DNA of 64,000 nucleotides, from NCBI RefSeq assembly GCF_902728235.1, contig NZ_CACVBO010000002.1, positions 620,001-684,000 on the forward strand. Reading direction: 5' to 3'. The notes under the pieces were generated by a model, which made no database searches, was not told where the DNA came from, and saw only the letters and a list, made by a program, of their open reading frames with translations. This DNA comes from Lentimonas sp. CC4. GTDB taxonomy: Bacteria > Verrucomicrobiota > Verrucomicrobiia > Opitutales > Coraliomargaritaceae. Shown piece by piece: positions 34,688 to 42,326 of the stretch; position 1 is the first letter of the stretch, and each line of letters begins with the position of its first letter. Both the position numbers and the translations under genes were made by a program.

Positions 34688-36517
34688 ATGCATTCTCTAG
34701 AATTTATTGATTACCTCGTCATTGTTGCGATTCTGCTCTCGCTAATCGGCGTTGGGCTATTTTTCACCAAAAAGGGGGGCGAAGATATGGACTCCTTCTT
34801 TGTCTCAGGGCGTTCATTGCCTTGGTATATTGGAGGCACGTCGATGATTGCCACGAGTTTTGCGGCCGATACGCCGCTGTGGGTGAGTGCGTTGGTGCGT
34901 AGCCACGGGGTGCATTATATTTGGCAGTTCTGGGCACCGGTCATCGGTTCGACGTTGGCGCTGGTGTATTTTGGGCGTAAATGGCGCCGGATGGCTTTTG
35001 TGACGGACGTCGAGTTTATGGAAGCACGCTATGGTGGCACGCCGGCTAAAGCGCTGCGCGGTTGGTCGGGTGCATGGGGTGCGATTATTATTTGTCCGTT
35101 GATTTCGGCTTGGGTGATTAAAGCGATGGAGACGATCGGGCGTGAAGCGGTCGGCCTGCCGCCCGAGTATCAAGTTCCCGTTACTATAGCGGTGGTCGCC
35201 GTGGCAATTTTGATGTGTGGTCTTTCGGGGCTGTTCGGGGTCGTTTATACCGACTTCATCCAATTTATCTTAGCGACGCTGGGCACGATTATCTTGGCGG
35301 TCTTAGCTGTTCGAGAAGTCGGCGGGCTTGATGCCCTGGTTGAGCAGCTTCGGGCAATGAAAGATTGGGGCGGCAACGAGCTCAGTATCTCTCCGAGGAT
35401 TGGGAGTGGTGAGGGAGAAATGTCGACCTGGAATGCGATCGGTTTCTTTGGATTTCTCTGGATTGGCGTCGGCCTGAGTGGTGCTTATCAAGCGCAGCGT
35501 TTGCTAGCGAGTAAGGATGCTAAGAACGCCGCGTTCGCTCAATTGCTACACACCGTCGTCTATTATTCGTTGATGGCGTGGCCATGGATCTTGGTCGGCC
35601 TGTGCTCGATGGTGTTGATTCCAGAGTTGAATGTGGCCGATCAGAGTGCGGCTTATCCACGTATGATCGTCATGGTGATGCCGGTTGGCTTGAAGGGGCT
35701 GCTCGTAGCGGCGCTCCTTGCGGCCTTTATCTCGACGATTAGCACGCTCTTTAACTGGGGCTCTTCTTACTTGGTGAACGATGTGTATCGCCGCTTTATG
35801 AATACAAATGCGACCGAAAAGAACTACGTATCGATTGCGCGTGTCGCGACCGTGCTTATGGCGATTGCGGGTGCATTCATTTCAATTAAGGCTGACAATA
35901 TGCAGCAGCTTCTGACCTTAGCCTTTGTTCTAGGCTCGGCTGGCGTTGTGCCTGGTGTCTTGCGCTGGCTCTGGTGGCGCACAACAGGTAAGGGTGAGTT
36001 GATCGCATTGGTCGTCGGTTGGATTATGGCAATCTTGCTCTTGTTCGTTAATGTCTTTGATAACGCATTTACAGATCAACTCTTCGGTGCGGGCGAAGGA
36101 TTCCACCTCAGTAACGATCCCGATCTCGTCGGTGCGCGTATGCTGCTGATGGTGCTGGTGGTTGGCTTCGCGGTGATTGTTGGCTCTCTTTGCACAAAGG
36201 CCGAGGATATGGATCGTTTGAAGGCATTTGCAGCTCGCGCACGTCCGTTTGCTTTCGGCTGGCGCCCTGTTATTAAGGAGATGACGGTCGTCTACATTGA
36301 AGAGGAGCCTATCGGTCGCACTCTTTGGTCATGGGTGATTAGTTTGGTCTCGATGCTTTGCATTCTCTACGGCGTCGGAAAACTTCTCCTCGGCCCACGC
36401 GAGATTGGCCTGGGGCTGATTGTCGTGGGTGTCGTTTGCTTGGTCTGGTCGATCCGTCGCATTCAGAAGGATTGCGCCAACGATGTGGATGAACCCGATT
36501 TTCTTAGTAACAAGTAG
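34688..36517 (+). CDS. Sodium:solute symporter (SSS family)
   Basis: 609 residues, inner-membrane protein with ~13-14 predicted helices. The family start is FIDYLVIVAILLSLIGVGLF, then FFVSGRSLPWYIGGTSMIAT SFAADTPLWVS (SGR-LPWW-type motif and TM2 sodium-site segment). Further helices include GVVYTDFIQFILATLGTIIL and LKGLLVAALLAAFISTISTL FNWGSSYLVNDVYR, the family's conserved loop. The C-terminal extension is longer than in classic SGLT-like members. It likely imports a sugar or sulfated sugar with Na+, a natural choice in the sea. GH95 follows by 60 nt, and a LacI-type operator precedes it. Confidence 0.92.
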   Translation: MHSLEFIDYLVIVAILLSLIGVGLFFTKKGGEDMDSFFVSGRSLPWYIGGTSMIATSFAADTPLWVSALVRSHGVHYIWQFWAPVIGSTLALVYFGRKWRRMAFVTDVEFMEARYGGTPAKALRGWSGAWGAIIICPLISAWVIKAMETIGREAVGLPPEYQVPVTIAVVAVAILMCGLSGLFGVVYTDFIQFILATLGTIILAVLAVREVGGLDALVEQLRAMKDWGGNELSISPRIGSGEGEMSTWNAIGFFGFLWIGVGLSGAYQAQRLLASKDAKNAAFAQLLHTVVYYSLMAWPWILVGLCSMVLIPELNVADQSAAYPRMIVMVMPVGLKGLLVAALLAAFISTISTLFNWGSSYLVNDVYRRFMNTNATEKNYVSIARVATVLMAIAGAFISIKADNMQQLLTLAFVLGSAGVVPGVLRWLWWRTTGKGELIALVVGWIMAILLLFVNVFDNAFTDQLFGAGEGFHLSNDPDLVGARMLLMVLVVGFAVIVGSLCTKAEDMDRLKAFAARARPFAFGWRPVIKEMTVVYIEEEPIGRTLWSWVISLVSMLCILYGVGKLLLGPREIGLGLIVVGVVCLVWSIRRIQKDCANDVDEPDFLSNK

Positions 36518-36577
36518 CTGATTTCTACCTTATTTTTCAAATTTTAGGCAGATCGCATTCCCTCTTTTTCAGTAGCA

Positions 36578-39043
36578 ATGGATTTAGTAAAGTATCATCA
36601 AACATGGCAGTCGAATCATCGCTTGCTCAAAATGGCTCAGCCTGCGGGTTGGTGGCGCGATGCGTTTCCTCTAGGAAATGGTCATTTAGGTGCGATGCCT
36701 TATGGACGCCTCTGTGAAGAGCGCATTCTGATTAACCACGAGAAATTGTGGTATGGCGGTATTGTTCCTGAGTTGCCTGATTTGGCGGATCTATTGCCGA
36801 AGAGCCGTGAGCTGATCGAGCAGGGCGAGGCGCTAGCGGCGAATGAACTCTATCACGATGCGCTGAAGGCAGAGGGTAAAGAAGGTCGCTGCGCGGTGTA
36901 TCATCCTGCGGCGGATCTACGCTTTAGCAGTGTGTGCGAGGAGCGTTTTAAGAACTATCAGCGCTACCTCGATCTCGAAGCGGGCGAGACCATGACGTAT
37001 TGGGAATGGCACGGCCAAGCGCAGGTGCGTCGTAGTTTCGTATCGCGCGCGGATGATTGCATTGTAGTCGAGCAATTGGGCTCAGGTGTTGAGGCACTCT
37101 CGTGGGAGCTGAACCTCGAATTACATGAGCTGATGGATGCGATTCGCCATAATGGTGAACTGTTTAAACCTGCAATCGACTTTACTGCCACTGCCGACGG
37201 GGAATGGCTGATCGGCACTGGCAAATATACCGACCCGAACTATGACGGTGCGGAGTATGGCGTCGTTGCCCGTGTAGTGGCCTCAGAGACGAGTTGTTTA
37301 TCCCCCGGTGAGGCTGGCAAGAGCATCGTTCTGAACGGTGCAGAAGACGTGCGAGTCATCGCTAAAGTCTTCGTCTATGAGCCCAGTGAAGCTGCGGTGG
37401 AGCGTTTGAAGCAGGAGATTGTGGCGTTGGGTGCAGACTATGATGCGCTCTTGCAGCGTCACTCTGAACTGCACCGTCCACAGTTTGACGCCTGTCGTAT
37501 TGAATTCGCGGATACGGGGAATTCGACGAATGAGGCCTTGCTGCTGGATGCGTATAGTGGGTCCACTTCCAACGAGTTGCTGCAGAAGATGACGGACTAT
37601 GGCCGTTATTTGTTGATGGGGAGCTCGGACGAGGGCTCCGTGCCATCGAATTTACAAGGAATCTGGAATGGCGACTATGCGCCGCCTTGGGACTGCTTCT
37701 TCATGATCAACGAGAATTTGTTGATGAATTACTGGCAGGCATTGCCAGGCGGGATGAATGCAGAGGCGCTGGGCGTCTTCAATTTCTATGAGTCGAATCT
37801 AGAGGCCTATCGCGAAAATGCTCAGAAACTTTACGGCTGCCGCGGCATTTTCATACCTGCGCTGACATCACCAGAGACAGGCTTGTCCACACATGGTGGT
37901 TCATGGATCGTGAACTGGATTTCAGGTGCGGGTTGGCTGTGTCAGTTGTTCTACGATTATTATCTGTTTAGCGGCGAAGCAGCATTTCTTAAGGATCGTT
38001 TACTGCCGTTCATGCGTGAAGTGGCGATCTTCTATGAGGACTATTTCACCTATGATGCTGCGGGGCAGGTGGTCATCTCGCCATCGACTTCGCCTGAGAA
38101 TTGGCCGAAAGAATCGTGTGCGATCAAGTCGCCAAGCTCCATTCATCCACGCATGACAGTCAATGCCACGATGGACGTGGCGATTGCCCGCGAGTTGCTT
38201 GGCAATTTACTCAAAGGCGCACGCGATTTCGGACTGTATGAAGAGAGCCTAGAGCAGTGGGAATGTATGCTCGAAGGCTTGCCTGAGTATGAGATTAACG
38301 AGGATGGTGCGATTCGTGAATGGCTCGATCATCGGTTCTCTGACAATTACGAGCACCGTCACTTATCGCAGATCTATCCAGTATTCCCTGGGTTTGAGGT
38401 GACAGAGGAATCGCACCCGACACTGTTCCCCGCATTTAAGACTGCAGTCGATAAGCGCGGCACGGTCGGATTGAAGGATCAGACCGGATGGTCGCTCGCA
38501 CACATGGCAAATATCCGTGCGCGCATGGGCGATGGTGCCAATGCGTATGATTGCTTGGAGACGTTGATGCAGACCTGTGTGGGTAAAAATTTATTCACCT
38601 ATCATAATGATTATCGCGGCTCGGGTATTTCGATCGATTGGTTCTTCGGGCGTTCGACGCCGTTTCAGATTGATGCGAATATGGGGCTCACCGCTGCGGT
38701 GTATGAGATGTTAGTGCAGTCCTCTCCAGGTCGTATCAAACTGCTTCCAGCCTTGCCGGAACAACTGGCTTCTGGTCGTTTGAGAGGCGTCCGCACGCGC
38801 GCAGCGGTCACAGTGGATATGGAGTGGCAGCTCGATCAGGAGCCGTCTCGCGTGCAGTGTCGATTCGAGTCATTGGTTTATCAGGTGGTTACAGTGCAGT
38901 TGCCGAAAGCTTCGATGCTAATGTCTGGGGATGCGATTCATGTGCAAGATACGACTTGTTACAACGTAAAGCTGCAGGCAAACACTCCGCTCGAAGTCGA
39001 GTGGGAGCTCGTTGAAGAGGCGATACACGCTGTTAATAAATAG
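36578..39043 (+). CDS. GH95 alpha-L-fucosidase/galactosidase without signal peptide
   Basis: 821 residues beginning MDLVKYHQTWQSNHRLLKMA with no leader, so cytoplasmic. GH95 markers in order: WWRDAFPLGNGHLGAMPYGR, INHEKLWYGG, LQGIWNGDYAPPWDCFFM then INENLLMNYW (N378/N380, matching the water-activating asparagines of the family), SPSTSPENWP (E507, acid), RHLSQIYPVFPG, and DWFFGRSTPFQIDANMG (D699). GH95 acts by inversion on terminal alpha-L-fucose or alpha-L-galactose. It is paired with the Na+ symporter and faces the leaderless sulfatase, so it probably trims imported oligosaccharides. Confidence 0.93.
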   Translation: MDLVKYHQTWQSNHRLLKMAQPAGWWRDAFPLGNGHLGAMPYGRLCEERILINHEKLWYGGIVPELPDLADLLPKSRELIEQGEALAANELYHDALKAEGKEGRCAVYHPAADLRFSSVCEERFKNYQRYLDLEAGETMTYWEWHGQAQVRRSFVSRADDCIVVEQLGSGVEALSWELNLELHELMDAIRHNGELFKPAIDFTATADGEWLIGTGKYTDPNYDGAEYGVVARVVASETSCLSPGEAGKSIVLNGAEDVRVIAKVFVYEPSEAAVERLKQEIVALGADYDALLQRHSELHRPQFDACRIEFADTGNSTNEALLLDAYSGSTSNELLQKMTDYGRYLLMGSSDEGSVPSNLQGIWNGDYAPPWDCFFMINENLLMNYWQALPGGMNAEALGVFNFYESNLEAYRENAQKLYGCRGIFIPALTSPETGLSTHGGSWIVNWISGAGWLCQLFYDYYLFSGEAAFLKDRLLPFMREVAIFYEDYFTYDAAGQVVISPSTSPENWPKESCAIKSPSSIHPRMTVNATMDVAIARELLGNLLKGARDFGLYEESLEQWECMLEGLPEYEINEDGAIREWLDHRFSDNYEHRHLSQIYPVFPGFEVTEESHPTLFPAFKTAVDKRGTVGLKDQTGWSLAHMANIRARMGDGANAYDCLETLMQTCVGKNLFTYHNDYRGSGISIDWFFGRSTPFQIDANMGLTAAVYEMLVQSSPGRIKLLPALPEQLASGRLRGVRTRAAVTVDMEWQLDQEPSRVQCRFESLVYQVVTVQLPKASMLMSGDAIHVQDTTCYNVKLQANTPLEVEWELVEEAIHAVNK

Positions 39044-39410
39044 AGAGGGGAAGTGGCCTTCTCGGGTTCTGGCATGGCTGTGATTGTCGCTCTACTGAAG
39101 TTGCATAGCCTCGAAACTCTGTTTACGGAGTCTTGCGATAGACCGCAGGGGTTCGCAGATATATTTACATCTAATCGGTATCTATTGTTAAGCCATCTCG
39201 GCAGGCCTGCGGCGTGGTTACAGCACTAGCTCAGCTCAGCTGAGTCTTTCTTGAAGGGTGTTCACTTTTCCTCGTTCAAAGTAGTGCGTAGATGGGTCTA
39301 AGCGAGAGCATCGCACACTCAGCAAAGCACTCAGCACACTCAGCAAAGGGACAGGCTAAAAAAACTAAGGTCGGTTGGACTTTTTTTGATTATTGGTTTC
39401 GTTGTGTCGT
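39044..39410. other. Gap before the REP-type transposase
   Basis: No gene. It contains a palindrome CTCAGCTGAG (39237-39246) inside GCTCAGCTCAGCTGAG, a 14-bp direct repeat CACACTCAGCAAAG (39314-39327 and 39335-39348), and AACTAAGGTCGGTTGGAC before a T-run just upstream of the transposase start. These may be recognition sites of the transposase. Confidence 0.45.
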
Positions 39411-40472
39411 ATGAGGATGCGACGAATGAAGGTGAGTGGTCGTGATGCGGTGTATCATGTGATGACCCGCACGGTTAATGGTGAGTTGCTCTTTAAGGAT
39501 CGAGAGAAGGAAGTGCTGCGTAAGATGATCCGTCAAATTGCGGACTTCTGCGGTGTGGATGTGCTCACATACTGTATTATGTCAAATCACTTCCATGTCT
39601 TAGTGAGGGTGCCGGATGGTGGTGCTGTCTCGGATCGTGAATTGATGCGGCGCTACAAGGTGCTTTACCCGAGGCCTACGAAATATCAGGAGGCTTCAGC
39701 TAAGCTGATGGCCGCTGAACTGCTAGCTGGCGGGGATGAGGCAGATCGGATTCGTCGTCGTTTACTGGCACGGATGTCGGATGTGTCTGAGTTTATGAAG
39801 GCGGTGAAGCAGCGCTTCTCAGTTTGGTATAATCGTTCACATCAGCGCTATGGCACTCTGTGGGCGGAGCGTTTTAAGTCAGTGTTGGTCGAAGGTCAGG
39901 GCAATCCGTTGCAAACGATGGCGGCCTATATTGACCTTAATCCGGTGCGGGCTGGCCTTGTCGAAGATCCCAAGGATTACCGCTTTTGTGGCTATGCGGA
40001 AGCGGTCGCGAACGTTGAACATCGAACGTCGAACTTTGAACGCGAGGGAGCTTCTGAAGGTCGGGTTGCGGATGCGCGGGCTGGACTGGTCGCTGTGTGG
40101 GCTGACTCGATTGGTGCGGGCTCGGGGAAGCGCAAGCCTTACCAGTTGGCGTTGCAGGCGCATCGGATGTTGCTCTTTGGTAAAGGGGGTAGTCCTTGGA
40201 CGCATCAAGGTCGGGTGATTGATCGCAAGCAGGCAGTGAAGGTGCTGGAAGAGGAGCAGGGCGAATTGTCTAAGGCGGCGATGTTGCGCTGCCGAGTGCG
40301 GTATTTCACGGACGGTGCTATTTTGGGCTCGGCTGAGTTTGTGCGTGGCTTTGCGGCGACTTGGCAAATGGATCGTGGGCGAACGCACCCTCCTAAGGTG
40401 AACCAAATGCAGGGCGGTGATTGGGGCGGCCTCGTAGTGATTCAGGGGCTACGCAAACGGGTGTTTGGTTGA
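39411..40472 (+). CDS. REP-associated tyrosine transposase (Y1, IS200-like relative)
   Basis: 353 residues from ATG 39411 (MRMRRMKVSGRDAVYHVMTR); the frame opens at a TTG at 39393. HUH motif H60-F-H62 in SNHFHVLVRVP, and catalytic Tyr173 in AYIDLNPVRAGLVEDP with the usual following SYxxY-like segment DYRFCGYAEAV. Such RAYT proteins are single-copy, domesticated relatives of IS200/IS605 transposases that cut and mobilise short palindromic repeats. The gene is not flanked by IS ends. A C-terminal extension (~200-353) is longer than in enterobacterial RAYTs. An internal repeat is described at 40011-40042. Confidence 0.88.
   Translation: MRMRRMKVSGRDAVYHVMTRTVNGELLFKDREKEVLRKMIRQIADFCGVDVLTYCIMSNHFHVLVRVPDGGAVSDRELMRRYKVLYPRPTKYQEASAKLMAAELLAGGDEADRIRRRLLARMSDVSEFMKAVKQRFSVWYNRSHQRYGTLWAERFKSVLVEGQGNPLQTMAAYIDLNPVRAGLVEDPKDYRFCGYAEAVANVEHRTSNFEREGASEGRVADARAGLVAVWADSIGAGSGKRKPYQLALQAHRMLLFGKGGSPWTHQGRVIDRKQAVKVLEEEQGELSKAAMLRCRVRYFTDGAILGSAEFVRGFAATWQMDRGRTHPPKVNQMQGGDWGGLVVIQGLRKRVFG
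40011..40042. repeat. Short GAAC-rich repeat inserted in frame in the transposase gene
   Basis: Tandem-like units AACGTTGAAC, ATCGAACGTC, GAACTTTGAACG, translated as NVEHRTSNFER. This is the look of the 'GAAC-TT/CG' intergenic repeats (peptides like VEHRTSN) spread through genomes of the PVC group. Here it lies between the Y1 domain and the C-terminal extension without breaking the frame. Confidence 0.6.
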
Positions 40473-40548
40473 CTGCTGTATTGTTACTGCCTCTGAGCTC
40501 CTGGCCTTCCCCTCCGTCGTGGATCCAACGACAGCGGGGGCTAGAAAA

Positions 40549-40564
40549 GCTCAGTTATCTGAGC
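40549..40564. repeat. Palindrome after the transposase gene
   Basis: GCTCAG-TTAT-CTGAGC is a perfect 6-bp stem. A similar GCTCAG/CTGAG palindrome occurs before the gene (39231-39246), so the transposase gene is flanked by related palindromes. It could also act as a stop between convergent genes. Confidence 0.45.
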
Positions 40565-40599
40565 CTTGTGCCTGTTGCTTTAATTTTAGCGACGTCCTA

Positions 40600-41955
40600 C
40601 TAATTTCGTGTCCCCTTTGAGCTGCGGGCGCTCTTGATTTCATCCTCGCCGCGGATCACGCGATTCTTACCTCGGAAGAATCTTACGTATTGATCTAACT
40701 GCTTTTTCCACTCGGGGCGATAGACTTCATCGCCTGCGAGAAACAATACTACGTTCACGGAGGGGGGCGTGCGGTTTTTATCTTCGTAAAGTTCTGCGTT
40801 CAACTCCTTGAAATACTTGATGACATCTTTTGACTCAACTTGCTGATGGCCTGGGCCGTGCCCCGGGTGTCGGGTTTCCCATTTCAAATCAAGCTCGCCA
40901 GCATTAGAATAGATGCCATGGCGCTGTGAGAGGACACGTGCTGGTTGGCCTTTTTTGGCACGATCTGCATTCATACGAGCCAATTCCTTATCGATTCGCT
41001 TTTGCATGATCGGCACCTCCAGTTGATGTGCTGCGAGTTGTTCTTTATAGTCTCTAGTTGCAATTAGACGCTCCCAGTCACGTTTTTGTTTATCGCTGGC
41101 GGGGGCAATGATGTTTTCAAATCCACGATGATAGCCTGTGATTAAGAATATTGCATCTGCGTTCTGCTCTAAAGCGACTTGTGTGATGAAGCCTGTCTCA
41201 TTGCCTCGATTCCCACCCCACGCTAAGACACTTTGAAGTTCGTGGTCTGCTAGTGCTGTCAGCCTAGGGGCTTTGGCCTGAGCGCTTGATTCTAGTCCTG
41301 GATGCTCAGCATCGCTATTAACGGATGCAATCCACTGCACTAATTGAGCATGCGATTCAGATCCTGCTGGTATGAGTTGAGGCTTAAACAGCACTGTTTT
41401 CTTGCGGTCTTGCAGCATGACGTTGAACAAAGTGCCTGCGGAGAGATTACCGACCATGTCAGTGATTTCGTCTTTAATCACTTTGTAGCTATTTAGGCCG
41501 CCTTTTTTATCTGTCACCATCTCTCGATTCGCGTCGATCACGAACAAAATTCGCTCAGCACGTGTTTTCAGGCCGAACACACTGACGTCCGAGAGGCCCA
41601 TGCCAATACTACCGCGCGTGCCGCCGAGCAGTTGTCCACCGCCGATACCACCGAGACCGGCGCTGACGGTGAAGCTTTGATCCATCTCGGGCAGATTTAC
41701 ATCGATCTGAGCAACCGCAATGTTGGCCACTGGGCGCATCGTGAGTCTCTGGGAGGGCTCCTGCTTCGGTGCTTGTGGCTTAATCTGAACCTTTACGGGC
41801 GGCGGTGGCTCTTCTTCGACCACTGCTGGCGGTTCTTCGAATTGTGTCTCTTCGGGGATGACGATGTTTGCAATCGTAATGACGCCTGCAACGAACCCGG
41901 CGACTACGTGGAGAGCGATACTGATGAAAATCACCTTCAGTAGCATCGGGTTCAT
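40600..41955 (-). CDS. TonB-like membrane-anchored VWA-domain protein
   Basis: 451 residues from ATG 41955, chosen because AAGGA stands 7 nt before it; the frame opens at 41982. One N-terminal helix (VIFISIALHVVAGFVAGVIT), then a TonB-like acidic/proline linker (EEPPAVVEEEPPPPVKVQIK), a glycine-rich region, and a VWA-like domain from ~125: RILFVIDANREMVTDK, DMVGNLSAGTLFNVMLQ, ADAIFLITGYHRGF. The canonical MIDAS DxSxS is changed to DANRE, so metal binding is doubtful. Such proteins appear near pilin-like and biopolymer-transport genes in Verrucomicrobia. A LacI-type operator lies 148 bp upstream. Function unknown, probably periplasmic and anchored in the inner membrane. Confidence 0.75.
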   Translation of the reverse strand: MNPMLLKVIFISIALHVVAGFVAGVITIANIVIPEETQFEEPPAVVEEEPPPPVKVQIKPQAPKQEPSQRLTMRPVANIAVAQIDVNLPEMDQSFTVSAGLGGIGGGQLLGGTRGSIGMGLSDVSVFGLKTRAERILFVIDANREMVTDKKGGLNSYKVIKDEITDMVGNLSAGTLFNVMLQDRKKTVLFKPQLIPAGSESHAQLVQWIASVNSDAEHPGLESSAQAKAPRLTALADHELQSVLAWGGNRGNETGFITQVALEQNADAIFLITGYHRGFENIIAPASDKQKRDWERLIATRDYKEQLAAHQLEVPIMQKRIDKELARMNADRAKKGQPARVLSQRHGIYSNAGELDLKWETRHPGHGPGHQQVESKDVIKYFKELNAELYEDKNRTPPSVNVVLFLAGDEVYRPEWKKQLDQYVRFFRGKNRVIRGEDEIKSARSSKGTRN

Positions 41956-42102
41956 CTTACGATCCTTTTTTATTTCGATCATTGCTGTTTAATTGGGGGA
42001 ATTGAGGTAAATGGCTAAACGCGTGATGGCGTAAGTATATGACTACATCACTTTAAACGAATATTGTCATTTTGCCTAAAGATACGGTTTTTTCAATACT
42101 TA

Positions 42103-42116
42103 TATTAGTATTAACA
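42103..42116. promoter_or_regulatory. Putative LacI-type operator (TATTAGTATTAACA)
   Basis: 13 of 14 bases fit the palindrome. It lies in the divergent gap between the TonB-like gene (start 41955, leftward) and the sulfatase operon (start 42327, rightward); either could be controlled. Confidence 0.6.
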
Positions 42117-42267
42117 TTTTTTGATATATTCAGTCCAGGCCTCGTCTCGTATACAAATATTGGTGTCGAATTCGGAAGTCGTCATGCCCCTGATTCGCAA
42201 TGACTCTCTATTTCATCGCTAGGTCGATGGGGCGCTTTAGTGAGGGCTAAGAATCATTTCTGTTCAC

Positions 42268-42312
42268 GGCCGTATATGCGTGATATTCAAATGCGCTCCG
42301 ATATCATATGCT
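42268..42312 (+). promoter_or_regulatory. Putative promoter of the sulfatase pair
   Basis: GGCCGTATATGCGTGATAT (42268-42286) keeps only the right arm TGCGTGA-TA of the activator element. Twenty nt on is TATGCT (42307-42312), a good -10. The position inside the first codons of the longest open frame supports the later start at 42327. Confidence 0.4.
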
Positions 42313-42326
42313 GCTTAGCTTATATG

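Noticed and set aside
39393-40472. Full IS200/IS605 insertion sequence
   Set aside because: The catalytic protein is of the REP-associated type with a long C-terminal extension, and no IS ends or TnpB partner are present.
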